64,000 nucleotides of DNA from an alpha proteobacterium BAL199 (GTDB taxonomy: Bacteria; Pseudomonadota; Alphaproteobacteria; Thalassobaculales; Thalassobaculaceae), in the NCBI GenBank assembly GCA_000171835.1, contig ABHC01000003.1, forward strand, positions 248,001-312,000. Reading direction: 5' to 3'. How positions within the stretch are numbered: position 1 is the stretch's first letter; each line of letters opens with the position of its first letter. The notes under the pieces were generated by a model. The model had not been told where the DNA came from. It saw only the letters and a program-made list of their open reading frames with translations, and ran no database searches. Both the position numbers and the translations under genes were made by a program. Below, in pieces: positions 6,722 through 15,209 of the stretch.

Positions 6722-9489
6722 GACGCTCTCCTGCGACGGGCCGCGACCGGCGCGAATGCCCCGTCGAGAACCGCCGCGTGCTCGGCCTTGTGCCACGCGC
6801 CCCAACCGACAGCCGGCGACGGTGCCGCTGGGCGCCCGCAATAGGTGGCACGGCTCTCGGACCCGCGCAAGGAAGCCAGATGCGGCTCGATGTAGCGCCA
6901 AGCGCCCATGTTCTCGGGTTCCTCCTGAGCCCACACCAGTTCGGCCCCGGGATGCTTGGCAAGCACAGCGCGCAGCTCGGCTTCCGGAAACGGATACAGC
7001 TCCTCGACCCGTATCAGAGCAACGTCATCCATCCCGCGCTCACGCCGAGCCGAGGCCAGGTCAAAGAACAGCTTGCCGGCCACCAGAACCACTTTCCGGG
7101 CGCCGGTCGTCCGGTCGGGGTCGTCGATCACCGGACGGAACGCGGTGCCCGGCCCGAACTCGTCGAGCGACGACACCGCCTCGGCGTGCCGCAACCCGGA
7201 TTTTGGGGTCAGCGCGACCAGCGGAACCCGGTACGGCCGCAGCATTTGGCGCCGCAGTGCGTGAAACAGGTTGGCCGGCGAGGCGCAGGCCAGCACCGAC
7301 AGGTTGTTGCCGGCCGCCAGTTGCAGGAACCGCTCCGGCCGGGCCGAGGAGTGTTCAGGCCCGCCGCCCTCCATGCCGTGCGGCAGCAGCAGCACCAGGC
7401 CGGACTGGCGCAGCCACTTGTCATCGCCGGACGTAATGAACTGGTCAATGACCGCCTGGGCGCCGTTCACGAAATCGCCGAACTGCGCCTCCCAGGCGAC
7501 CAGCATGTCCGGATCGGTGATGCTGAGGCCGTACTCAAAAGCCAGACAGGCTTCTTCGGTCAGCGGGCTGTCCGACACGGTCACTCGGGACGGCGCCGAT
7601 GCCAACGCAGCCAGGGGCGTATGTTCATCTCCGGTGGTCTGGTCGAACACCACGGCGTGGCGCTGCGAGAAGGTGCCGCGCCGGCTGTCCTGCCCGGTCA
7701 GCCGAACGCCGTAGCCATCGTCTATCAGACTGGCAAATGCCAACGCCTCGGCGGTGGCGAAGCCGATGCCGTCGCCGCGCTCCAGACTGTCGCTACGCTC
7801 ACCCCACTGCCTGGCGATCTTGGCGTTCAGGTCGAAGCCGTCGGGCACCCGCACCGTCGCGGCGCCGAGCCGCCGCAGCCGGTCGAGCGGCACTCCGGTC
7901 GGTTTCGCGGTGCCTTCGCCACGCGGCTTCAACCCGGACCAGCGGTGGGCAAGCCGGTCGGCGGTGTTCGGCCGATAGCCCTTGGCCGCGTCGTGCGCCT
8001 GACCCAGTGCCACCCAGTGCCGGTCCACGATCGACTGCACGCCGTCCCGATCGATCACCCCCGCGGCCACGCAATCCTCGGCGTAGGCGATTGGCGACGA
8101 CGGACGGGCGGCGATGTGGGTGTACCGCACCGGCTCAGTGAACATCGGCTCCTCGAGCTCGTTGTGGCCGCGCCGCCGGTAACCGACGACGTCGACCACG
8201 ATGTCGCGGCGGAACCGGGCGCGAAACGCCATGGCAATTCGTCCGGCCCGCACCACCTGGTCGACCGCATCGGCCTGCACGTGCAGCACCGGCGCGCCGA
8301 TCGCCTTGGCCGCATCGCTGGGGTGCCGCGAGGTGCGACCGTGCTCAGGCTTCACCGTGAAGGCCAACTGGTTGTTGGAGATCACATGGACCGAACCGCC
8401 GACCGAATAGGCCGGAAGATCGGCCAGCTGCAGCATCTCCCCCACCACGCCCTGGCCGGAGAACGCGCCATCGGTGTGCAGCAGCAGCGGCAGCACCTTG
8501 CCCTCGGGGTCCACTTCTCCCTTCGCGCGTAACAAATCCTGCTTGGCCCGGGCCTTGCCCAGGGCGACGGCGGCGACGAGCTCCACATGGCTCGGGTTCG
8601 ACGGCATGGTGATCCGCAGCGTGCGGCCACCGATGCTGCGCTCGGTCGAGATCCCCAAGTGATACGGAACATCCGAAGACGCCGCGAAGCCCTTCGGCAC
8701 CTGCGGCGTGCCCAGCAGTTCCGAGAAAGCTGCCGTGAACGACTTGCCGACGATCCGGGTGATCAGAGTCAGACGGCCGCGGTGCATCGGCGCCATAACC
8801 ACGTCGCTGACGCCCGCCGATGCCGCGTCGGCCAGCATGGCCTCCCACATGGGCGCCATCGCCTCCAGCCCCTCCAGACCGAACCGCTTGTTGGTCGGGA
8901 AGCGCTTGTTCATGAACTGCTCGACCGATTCGGCTGCCAGCATGCCGTCCAGTCGGGTCAGCCGTTCATCGTTCGACGGGGACGCGAACCGATCGCCCTC
9001 GATCGCTGAAATCAACCAGTCGCGGGCCTCGACATCCTCCAGATGCGCCACCTCGGCGGTGAACGCTCCGCCCCAGGTCGCGAGCAGCCGGTCCAGAATC
9101 GATGACGGAGTTGCCGCAGAGGCACCCAACGGCGCCGTGACGGCAACCGGGGCGCCCATGTCGTCCGGGGTCAGACCATGCGTCAACGGATCAAGCTCGG
9201 GATGTCCGGCCGGCTGGCGCAACCCGATCGGATCCAGGGACGCCGCCAAATGGCCGTGCATCCGCCAGGCGGCGATCAGCCGTTCGGTCGCCACGCTGCG
9301 ACGGACCAGATTGGCATCCGCAGTCCCGGATTCCACGCGTGGCCGCCTTACTGGATGCACCGTGGCACGGCTGTCCGGCCAAGCCGCGAACACTGGCCAG
9401 AGGCTGGGGTCGACGGACAGCGGGTCATCGAGGAAACGGGAATAAAGATCTTCGAGATAGGCGGCGTCGGCGGCCGGAGGAGTCAGCAT
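6718..9489 (-). CDS. 2-oxoglutarate dehydrogenase E1-like TPP enzyme
   Basis: A 923-residue protein co-linear with SucA. It has the short N-terminal 'YLEDLYSRFLDDPLSVDPSLWPVF' segment, NKRFPTNKRFGLEG, HRGRLTLI, the PSNPSHVE block, a thiamine diphosphate region (HTDGAFSGQGVV followed by VISNNQLAFT) and the C-terminal 'VWAQEEPENMGAW' signature. E1 decarboxylates 2-oxoacids for transfer to lipoyl-E2. The sequence deviates from standard SucA in several conserved places (HTDG instead of HGDA; SNNQLAF instead of VNNQIGF), and no sucB or lpd is adjacent; instead a molybdo-enzyme overlaps its stop. It is probably a divergent paralogue. The gene symbol is left blank for that reason. Confidence 0.82.
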   Translation of the reverse strand: MLTPPAADAAYLEDLYSRFLDDPLSVDPSLWPVFAAWPDSRATVHPVRRPRVESGTADANLVRRSVATERLIAAWRMHGHLAASLDPIGLRQPAGHPELDPLTHGLTPDDMGAPVAVTAPLGASAATPSSILDRLLATWGGAFTAEVAHLEDVEARDWLISAIEGDRFASPSNDERLTRLDGMLAAESVEQFMNKRFPTNKRFGLEGLEAMAPMWEAMLADAASAGVSDVVMAPMHRGRLTLITRIVGKSFTAAFSELLGTPQVPKGFAASSDVPYHLGISTERSIGGRTLRITMPSNPSHVELVAAVALGKARAKQDLLRAKGEVDPEGKVLPLLLHTDGAFSGQGVVGEMLQLADLPAYSVGGSVHVISNNQLAFTVKPEHGRTSRHPSDAAKAIGAPVLHVQADAVDQVVRAGRIAMAFRARFRRDIVVDVVGYRRRGHNELEEPMFTEPVRYTHIAARPSSPIAYAEDCVAAGVIDRDGVQSIVDRHWVALGQAHDAAKGYRPNTADRLAHRWSGLKPRGEGTAKPTGVPLDRLRRLGAATVRVPDGFDLNAKIARQWGERSDSLERGDGIGFATAEALAFASLIDDGYGVRLTGQDSRRGTFSQRHAVVFDQTTGDEHTPLAALASAPSRVTVSDSPLTEEACLAFEYGLSITDPDMLVAWEAQFGDFVNGAQAVIDQFITSGDDKWLRQSGLVLLLPHGMEGGGPEHSSARPERFLQLAAGNNLSVLACASPANLFHALRRQMLRPYRVPLVALTPKSGLRHAEAVSSLDEFGPGTAFRPVIDDPDRTTGARKVVLVAGKLFFDLASARRERGMDDVALIRVEELYPFPEAELRAVLAKHPGAELVWAQEEPENMGAWRYIEPHLASLRGSESRATYCGRPAAPSPAVGWGAWHKAEHAAVLDGAFAPVAARRRRAS

Positions 9490-9541
9490 TGGGATCGGTC
9501 GGGCTGGTTGAGGCGCATGCCTGAGCGGCGCTACTACGCTT

Positions 9542-9553
9542 ATTGTATGCAAT
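9542..9553. promoter_or_regulatory. Near-palindrome, possible operator
   Basis: ATTGTATGCAAT lies in the 135-bp gap between the OGDH-E1-like gene and the divergent decarboxylase genes. The outer arms ATTG/CAAT are perfect, with a near-symmetric centre. It resembles GntR/FadR-type TTGTATACAA operators, but no regulator gene is adjacent, so this is a weak inference. Confidence 0.25.
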
Positions 9554-9624
9554 GCGTCTTTACAAACGGATACCGGCGAACCTAGCTTCGCCTCTCCTTT
9601 TTGCGGCACGGAGAGCCCCCTGGA

Positions 9625-10164
9625 ATGGACGAGCATTGGAGCGTGGACGGCCACCGCCATTTCAAGGCGGCCGGCATCCGCCAGGTCGCCTATGTGCCGG
9701 ACGCCGGGCTGACCAAGCTGATCGAGCGGTGCCGCGAGGACAACGAGATCGAGACGGTGATGTGCGCCACCGAGGAGGAAGGCATCGGCCTTGCCGCCGG
9801 GGCGTGGCTGGCCGGCCAGAAGTCGGCCGTGCTGATGCAGTCCAGCGGTGTCGGCAACACCATCAACGCCATCGCGTCGCTGATCACCTCTGCCCACTTT
9901 CCGCTGTTCACCATTGTCACCATGCGTGGCCAGTGGGGTGAAGGAAATCCTTGGCAGGTGCCGATGGGCCAGGCGGTAGCACCGGTGCTGGAAGCCATCG
10001 GCGTGAAAACGTTCCAGGCCGACACCGCGGCCGATGTCAGTCCGATGATCGAGGCGGGGCTGCGAATGGCCTACAGCACCGATCAGGCGATCGCCGTGCT
10101 GGTGTCGCAACGGGTGATCGGCTCCAAGGTCTGGGTCGCGGGTTCGTCGGAGGGCAAGCCATGA
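9625..10164 (+). CDS. TPP-dependent decarboxylase, alpha (N-terminal) subunit
   Basis: A 179-residue protein equal to the pyrimidine-binding domain of TPP enzymes. It carries the activating glutamate in the CATEEEGIGLAAGAWLAG block (about residue 51) and the QSSGVGNTINAIASL helix. This split architecture is known for sulfopyruvate decarboxylase (ComD/ComE), and single-chain phosphonopyruvate decarboxylases are related. Such enzymes decarboxylate sulfo-, phosphono- or similar pyruvates. The ATG at 9625 follows a GGAG site; the frame upstream offers only a TTG. The stop overlaps the beta-subunit start (ATGA), so the subunits are made together. Confidence 0.82.
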   Translation: MDEHWSVDGHRHFKAAGIRQVAYVPDAGLTKLIERCREDNEIETVMCATEEEGIGLAAGAWLAGQKSAVLMQSSGVGNTINAIASLITSAHFPLFTIVTMRGQWGEGNPWQVPMGQAVAPVLEAIGVKTFQADTAADVSPMIEAGLRMAYSTDQAIAVLVSQRVIGSKVWVAGSSEGKP

Positions 10165-10757
10165 CCGACTTCATCCTGCGCCGCCGCGAGATCCTCAAGA
10201 CCGCCCTCGTCGACCGTGGCGACGCGCTGTTCGTCACCGGCCTCGGCTCGGCCACCTGGGATCTGGCTTCGCTCGGCGACCGGCCGGAGAATTTCTATCT
10301 CTGGGGTGCCATGGGCAACGCCGCGATGATCGGCCTCGGCCTGGCCATCGCGCGACCCGATCGCCGGGTGGTGGTGATCACCGGCGACGGCGAGATGTTG
10401 ATGGGTCTGACATCGTTGACCACCATCGGCGCGCGCCGACCGGAGAACCTGGCGATCTGCGTGCTTGACAACGAACGCTACACCGAGACCGGCCGGCAGC
10501 CGACCGCCACCGGCCTAGGAACCGACCTCGCCGCAGTGGCTGCAGCGTGCGGATTCCCGCAGACCGCAACCCTGCGGACCGAGTCCGACGCGGCCAGGCT
10601 CGGGGACTTGCTGCTACGCACGCCAGGTCCGGTGATGGCCGTCGCCAAAGTGGTCGACGAAACACTCCCGATGGCGGTCCCGCCGCGTGACGGCGGGTAC
10701 CTCAAGACCCGGTTCAGGACGAACCTACTCGGCGAAAAGGCTGCGACCTTGCCATAG
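10161..10757 (+). CDS. TPP-dependent decarboxylase, beta (C-terminal) subunit
   Basis: A 198-residue protein equal to the diphosphate-binding domain. The TPP/Mg motif starts with GDG at residues 75-77 and ends with the Asn of CVLDNERY at about 104. GAMGNAAMIGLGLA is the usual preceding block. With the upstream subunit it makes a complete ComDE-like decarboxylase. No sulfolactate, phosphonate or PEP-mutase gene is nearby, so the substrate (sulfopyruvate, phosphonopyruvate or another 2-oxoacid) is open. Translation is coupled by the ATGA overlap. A PAS_5 gene follows 26 bases later and may be cotranscribed. Confidence 0.82.
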   Translation: MTDFILRRREILKTALVDRGDALFVTGLGSATWDLASLGDRPENFYLWGAMGNAAMIGLGLAIARPDRRVVVITGDGEMLMGLTSLTTIGARRPENLAICVLDNERYTETGRQPTATGLGTDLAAVAAACGFPQTATLRTESDAARLGDLLLRTPGPVMAVAKVVDETLPMAVPPRDGGYLKTRFRTNLLGEKAATLP

Positions 10758-10783
10758 GCCGGGGGCAAGCCGGAGGGATTGAT

Positions 10784-11248
10784 TTGGACCGGGAGAGGGA
10801 TTGGCAGACCACGCTCCCGGTGCAGGTCGACCCGAAGATCCGAGCGCTTTACGAGTACTGGAACGCCAAACGAGGCAATTCCTCATACCCGAAGCGAGCG
10901 GATCTCGATCCGCTCGAGATCCCGAAGCTGATCGAGCACCTGTCACTGGTCGAGATCAGGTCAACCGATCCCCGGTTCGTGTACCGGCTTGTTGGAACAT
11001 CGGTAGCTCGTGCGCTCCGTCACGATCCGACCGGAAGGCCTGTGGGAGAAAACGCTCGGTTGTCCGAACGGGAGGCGGTCTTGGCCCGGTACAATTTTGT
11101 AGCAGACAATGGCTGCTTGATATTTCACTCAGCCGTGCTTCAGGAACAAACCAACGACTTCACGACGGTCCAGCGGCTGATGCTGCCGCTGGGCCCGCCG
11201 GCCGGACCACCGAACATGATCCTCAGCCTGGTGATCAAGATAGGCTGA
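10784..11248 (+). CDS. PAS_5 domain protein
   Basis: A 154-residue PAS_5-family protein: IRALYEYWNAKRGNSSYPKRADLDPLEIPKLIEHLSLVEI, a continuous motif given here in two overlapping pieces (IRALYEYWNAKRGN and DLDPLEIPKLIEHLSLVEI), followed by a PAS-like core, DPRFVYRLVGTSVARALRHD. No ATG is available early in the frame. The TTG at 10784 is supported by a strong GGAGGG site 7-8 bases upstream. It is homologous in layout to the partial protein at 1-447. It lies just downstream of the TPP decarboxylase pair and converges with the oxidase gene. Role unknown; PAS_5 proteins are assumed to sense small ligands. Confidence 0.78.
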   Translation: MDRERDWQTTLPVQVDPKIRALYEYWNAKRGNSSYPKRADLDPLEIPKLIEHLSLVEIRSTDPRFVYRLVGTSVARALRHDPTGRPVGENARLSEREAVLARYNFVADNGCLIFHSAVLQEQTNDFTTVQRLMLPLGPPAGPPNMILSLVIKIG

Positions 11249-11256
11249 CCTTGTGA

Positions 11257-12618
11257 TTATCCTTCCTTAAGGTCCCGGGCGTCGTGCCAGCGGCTCAGCG
11301 GCAGCCAGAGCGAGAAGGCCAGCGATGCAAGGGACGGCACCAGCACAGGATCGGGACGGGTCACCGGAACCGGCAGGCCCTCGTTCGAGCCGCCACTCAG
11401 CCAGAACGATAGCGCCCGTCCAAGTGCGGTGGTCATCGTCATCCCGCGGCCGTTGCAAGCCACGGCCGACCAGGCGTTCGGGCCCAACTCCATCAAGCGA
11501 GGCATGAAATCCCGGGCCGCTGCCAACCGGCCCTGCCAGGCGTAGTCGACCCGCAGTTCCGGAAGTTGCGGCAGCAACTTCTGCAGGCGTCCGATGTGAT
11601 GGGTCCGCCCTCGCTCGGCCGAGCCCAACGGATTGGCCAGCAACCCGCCGGTCACCAGCCGGTTGTCCCAGGTCCAGCGATAGGCGATCAGATCCTTGCG
11701 GGTGTCGGCCGAGCAGCGGTCGTTCGGCAGCACCGACTTGCGCAGTTCCGGATCCAGCGGTTCGGTCGCAACCTGGAACAGGGTTATCGGAAACTGCGTG
11801 CCTTCCGCCTCAGGGGCGAGCCCGCCGCCGGTCGCGTTGGTCGTCAGCAGAACCCGGTCGGCGATCAGAACGCCATGCTCGGTCTCAATCCGCCAGACAT
11901 CGCCAATCCTTTCCAGCCGCGTTGCCCGGCTGCCGCTGAACACCTTTGCGCCATGCCGGATCGCGGCTGCCGCCAATCCCCGAACATAGGCAAGCGGATT
12001 CAAGTGACCGCCAGTCGGGTCCAGGAACGCGCCGTGGTACTGGTTCGAGCCGGTCTCGTACACCGCCTCGTCGCGCGACAGGCGCTGAACCGGCCGGCCC
12101 AACGCCTTCCACTGTTCGATCCGGTCGTCCAGCCACGCCGCCTTCTTCGCGGTGTGGATCGGCTGCATCCATCCGGTCTGACGGGCCTGACAGTCGATGC
12201 CGTGGCGTCGGATCAGTTCGAACACCAACTCGCCGCCCTCACCCAGCATCCGGCACAGCAGATTACCCCGCTCCTCGCCGAAATGCTCACGCACCACGCG
12301 TGGATCCAGACCGGTCAGCAGGTTCGGCACTGCGAACCCGGTGTTTCGGCCTGACGCACCGAAACCCGCCTCGTCCGCTTCCAACAACGTGACCTCGTGA
12401 CCCGCTTCGGCAAGATGCAGCGCGGTCGAGAATCCCAGGTAGCCGCCCCCGATCACCGCCAGCGGCGTACGAACCTCGCCCTCAAGCCGCTCGGTCACCG
12501 GTGCCGGCGGCGCCGACGCGTGCCAGAACGATGACTGGAAGCTCACCGAAGGATGTGGGGCGTCGGCCAATCGCTCCCACAAGGTCGGGCGATAGCCGGT
12601 GTGCGCGGGTTGCACCAT
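11257..12618 (-). CDS. FAD-dependent amine/amino-acid oxidoreductase (DAO family)
   Basis: A 453-residue protein with an N-terminal FAD-binding Rossmann motif, VIGGGYLGFSTALHLAEAGHEVTLLEA (seen as VIGGGYLGFSTALHLAEAG then HEVTLLEAD), and the FGASGRNTGF segment typical of PuuB/OrdL-type oxidases. The C-terminal block 'WSAVACNGRGMTMTTALGRALS' closes the FAD site. The N-terminal RPTLWERLADAPHPS leader matches the gamma-glutamylputrescine oxidase-like subgroup. Such enzymes oxidise secondary or primary amines in the cytoplasm, giving aldehyde and peroxide. No puu genes are adjacent, so the substrate is unknown. Confidence 0.85.
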   Translation of the reverse strand: MVQPAHTGYRPTLWERLADAPHPSVSFQSSFWHASAPPAPVTERLEGEVRTPLAVIGGGYLGFSTALHLAEAGHEVTLLEADEAGFGASGRNTGFAVPNLLTGLDPRVVREHFGEERGNLLCRMLGEGGELVFELIRRHGIDCQARQTGWMQPIHTAKKAAWLDDRIEQWKALGRPVQRLSRDEAVYETGSNQYHGAFLDPTGGHLNPLAYVRGLAAAAIRHGAKVFSGSRATRLERIGDVWRIETEHGVLIADRVLLTTNATGGGLAPEAEGTQFPITLFQVATEPLDPELRKSVLPNDRCSADTRKDLIAYRWTWDNRLVTGGLLANPLGSAERGRTHHIGRLQKLLPQLPELRVDYAWQGRLAAARDFMPRLMELGPNAWSAVACNGRGMTMTTALGRALSFWLSGGSNEGLPVPVTRPDPVLVPSLASLAFSLWLPLSRWHDARDLKEG

Positions 12619-12725
12619 TGCGAGAACTCAGATCGGTTGCGGGCGCCCGAGTGTAGAGCGGCCCGCTGGCATTCGACAGCCCAAAGCCGAGCCCTCGTGC
12701 ACCATTCGACGACCGAGAGCCGGAC

Positions 12726-13085
12726 CTAATCCGATCCGCCCACCGAGGTCGCGACTCGCGCCGCCATCGCCGCCGATGCAAGCGGGTTGCTTCGTCGGAT
12801 CAATGGCATGGGCATGGGCTCAGCTGTCGATGCCCGCTGCTCCCAGTAGGCCCGCATGGTCTCGACCAGGGCCATCTGACTGTCGGCGTAGCGGCGCATG
12901 CCATCCTGGCGCGTCACTGCCGCCCGCAGGACATCACGCGCCATCGCGTCTTGGCCGATTTCGGGGTGCTCGACATTCAACTTGGCCAGCGCCTGCTGAG
13001 TCCGCTGAGCCGCGTCCCGCTGGGCCGTGTAAATGGCATCTAACGCCTCCCATAGGAGGCGGTTGGTTTCCGGTACCGTCACCAT
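12726..13085 (-). CDS. Hypothetical small helical protein
   Basis: A 119-residue, mainly alpha-helical, Gln/Ala-rich protein (ALDAIYTAQRDAAQRTQQALAK). It has no signal peptide and no membrane segment. An AAGGA site lies about 9 bases before the ATG at 13085. The composition is phasin-like or coiled-coil-like, but no family is recognised. It stands alone between the oxidase and the DUF3179 gene, both also leftward. Confidence 0.55.
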   Translation of the reverse strand: MVTVPETNRLLWEALDAIYTAQRDAAQRTQQALAKLNVEHPEIGQDAMARDVLRAAVTRQDGMRRYADSQMALVETMRAYWEQRASTAEPMPMPLIRRSNPLASAAMAARVATSVGGSD

Positions 13086-13179
13086 GACCTGTTCCTTAGC
13101 ACCTCGCCCGACTTTAGAGGCGGGGAGCGACGTCAGACAAGAAGCATTTTATCCAAATTGCTTGATCGGGGCCGGCCGG

Positions 13180-14148
13180 TCAGTCCAGCGTGATCGACGC
13201 GCCTGGGTTAAAAGCCACAAATGCAAAGGCGAATTCGACCGAGTAGGGGACATCCCCCCATACTCCATCCCGGAGTTGGCGAACCACCACGTTGCCGACA
13301 TCCCGACCGTCCGCAATGTGCTTGGCATCCAACGCCGAACTTTGCCCGGGTGTCCAGGTAATCCTGAGATCGCCGGTCTCGATGCGGCCGCGCGTCTCGA
13401 CGAGCGACATGCTCCATGCCCGTTCGCCGACGGTGAGCACCCGGGCCAGAGGCGCAATTCCGTCTGGCATCGGGCCTTCGTACAGATATGGCGACGGCAT
13501 GCTGTCGTACCCGGTGTACGGGTTGCGTCCATAGGGACGGACCGTGGCATCGGTCGGGACCAGAACACGACCGGCGGGATAGCGCTCGGCGAACCGCTGC
13601 ATCGACTCCAGCCGCGCCGGGAGAGGCTGCAAGCGCATACCGACCGACGAGCCGACAATCGCCTCACCCTCGTACTGCTGCCACCAGCTCTCGGTCTGGC
13701 GATCGTACATAACGAGGTCGGAATACCGCAGCAGGCCGGTGGTTCCAAAGTCGAACACCTCGGCACCAACCTGCCGGCTGTAAACAAGAGCCGCATTGCA
13801 CAACGGGCTGAACGTGACCACGACCGGCTTACCGCCGACCTGATCATTGACGATCTGGTGCCAGATCAGAACCCGCAGCGGGTAGGCCCGCGCATCATCG
13901 CCGACCGCGATCGACACCACCGGCTCGATGCCCGGCACGGCTGCCTGCTCAATCGATGCGAACCGGGGCTGGTCAATCGGGGGAATGTCGTCCCGGGCTG
14001 GTCCGCCCGGCCGGATCGCGCTGAGGGGAACAGCCGCGCGGGAAAAGTCAGTCACCGGCCAATCGGCCATCCAATGGCGCTGCCCCGCGCCAGCTGACTG
14101 GGCGGCAGATGCCAGAAACAGAACAAGGACGAACCGAACCAACTGCAT
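13180..14148 (-). CDS. DUF3179 domain protein, exported
   Basis: A 322-residue protein starting with a hydrophobic signal peptide (MQLVRFVLVLFLASAAQSAGAG). The rest matches the DUF3179 layout: DIPPIDQPRFASIEQA, then 'GDDARAYPLRVLIWHQIVND', 'VVVTFSPLCNAALVY' with its conserved Cys, FGTTGLLRYSDLVMYDR and TESWWQQYEGEAIVG. The C-terminus 'FAFVAFNP' is also typical. The function of DUF3179 is unknown; it is expected in the periplasm or at the envelope. It is probably transcribed alone. Confidence 0.85.
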   Translation of the reverse strand: MQLVRFVLVLFLASAAQSAGAGQRHWMADWPVTDFSRAAVPLSAIRPGGPARDDIPPIDQPRFASIEQAAVPGIEPVVSIAVGDDARAYPLRVLIWHQIVNDQVGGKPVVVTFSPLCNAALVYSRQVGAEVFDFGTTGLLRYSDLVMYDRQTESWWQQYEGEAIVGSSVGMRLQPLPARLESMQRFAERYPAGRVLVPTDATVRPYGRNPYTGYDSMPSPYLYEGPMPDGIAPLARVLTVGERAWSMSLVETRGRIETGDLRITWTPGQSSALDAKHIADGRDVGNVVVRQLRDGVWGDVPYSVEFAFAFVAFNPGASITLD

Positions 14149-14266
14149 GGAGACGACATTGCAGGAGCCCGCCGGCCGCTTGAACTCACGATCCGGTCAA
14201 CGGCACTCTTCGCACATCACGCTCCCGCGATCTGCCTGCTGCCGGTGTCGAGGGCTTTCGAGGCGA

Positions 14267-14581
14267 TCACCCGGTGCCGAGCTTGGCCGACCGGCTGCGA
14301 ATATCGCGCAGACGCGGATCCGGCGCCACTTCACTGGTCGGATCCTCATAGTCGCCGAACTGATGGTACAACTCGGCAGACTCGATTGCCGTCGACTTGA
14401 CCTTGAGTGTCTCGCGGGGGTTGAGCATGCGGAACGCCTTGTCCGCCTGCCGGTAGTCGTGGGCAGCAAGCGTATGCGCCGCCTTCAGGACCGCAGCGTG
14501 CACGAAGCCGGTGCCAACCGTCCGATCGACGGCCTCGGCCAGGATCTGAAGCGCCTTTTTTTCCAGTGCTACGTCGAACAT
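14267..14581 (-). CDS. Hypothetical protein, 104 residues
   Basis: A small soluble protein beginning MFDVALEKKALQILAEAVDR and ending with a charged tail. A helical N-terminal half and a 'KVKSTAIESAELYHQFGDYED' segment are visible. The frame also opens at an upstream TTG, but the ATG at 14581 is the first ATG and gives a sensible N-terminus. No family recognised. The coding call rests on codon bias and length only. Confidence 0.5.
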   Translation of the reverse strand: MFDVALEKKALQILAEAVDRTVGTGFVHAAVLKAAHTLAAHDYRQADKAFRMLNPRETLKVKSTAIESAELYHQFGDYEDPTSEVAPDPRLRDIRSRSAKLGTG

Positions 14582-14786
14582 CGTCGCGCCATCCGCTGGA
14601 GGGTGCAAACACCACTCTTGCCAATCTTAACTTAAGATCGGTGATTCGACCGATTCGTTCAAGCCCATTCATCGATTCTATATCGGAATGGCTCAATCAT
14701 CGGTTCTATACGAATCGAATGGAAAGCCGGAAGAGACAACAGCGATGCCGTTGCCGACCGGTCGGTGCAGCGCTACGATTCCGCCC

Positions 14787-15209
14787 ATGAGCACCCTTGG
14801 AATCATTCTTGCGCTTGGCGGCCTGGTTTGGCTGGCGGTCCGCCTGACGCGCCGACAAATTGCGTTGAGCACACTCACCGATTCCCTGCCGCTCGACCGG
14901 CGCGGCCTTGTTGCGGTCGACCAAGCCACCGGCCGGGTGCTTGACGCCAGCAGCGAGTTGGCAGCGGTCGAAGCCAGTTGGCATCCAGTTCGTTTTCCGC
15001 AAGGCTGGGAGTCGCGCAGTGCCGGCTACCCAACGGAACGGGCGTTCTTCGACCGGACACTCGGCGGCCGGCGCGAGTGGTGCGAGAAGCGATGCCGTGG
15101 CGCCTGGCGGGTGGAGCGCCCAGACTCGGCGAGCCCGACGTTCTGGTTCGCAGACCGTCGTGACGCCACGGATTTCACGCTGCAATGGTATCCGTTCAAG
15201 TGCACATGA
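14787..15209 (+). CDS. Hypothetical membrane-anchored protein
   Basis: A 140-residue protein with one N-terminal transmembrane helix (MSTLGIILALGGLVWLAVRL) and a soluble domain containing two close cysteines (REWCEKRCRGAW) and a C-terminal 'WFADRRDATDFTLQWYPFKC'. The upstream in-frame ATG at 14688 would add 33 residues of poor composition; the ATG at 14787 places the helix at the start. No strong ribosome site. No family recognised. Confidence 0.5.
   Translation: MSTLGIILALGGLVWLAVRLTRRQIALSTLTDSLPLDRRGLVAVDQATGRVLDASSELAAVEASWHPVRFPQGWESRSAGYPTERAFFDRTLGGRREWCEKRCRGAWRVERPDSASPTFWFADRRDATDFTLQWYPFKCT

Noticed and set aside
5126-6844. Long plus-strand frame (572 codons) over the molybdo-enzyme gene
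   Set aside because: Antisense to a gene with clear catalytic motifs. Composition (Arg, His, Asp, Gln rich) is that of a high-GC shadow frame.
6778-8532. Long plus-strand frame (584 codons) over the OGDH-E1-like gene
   Set aside because: Antisense shadow of a gene with strong family blocks. No ribosome site or domain.
9490-10110. Upstream extension of the OGDH-E1-like frame
   Set aside because: It is antisense to the TPP decarboxylase alpha gene, and the ATG at 9489 gives the correct SucA-type N-terminus.
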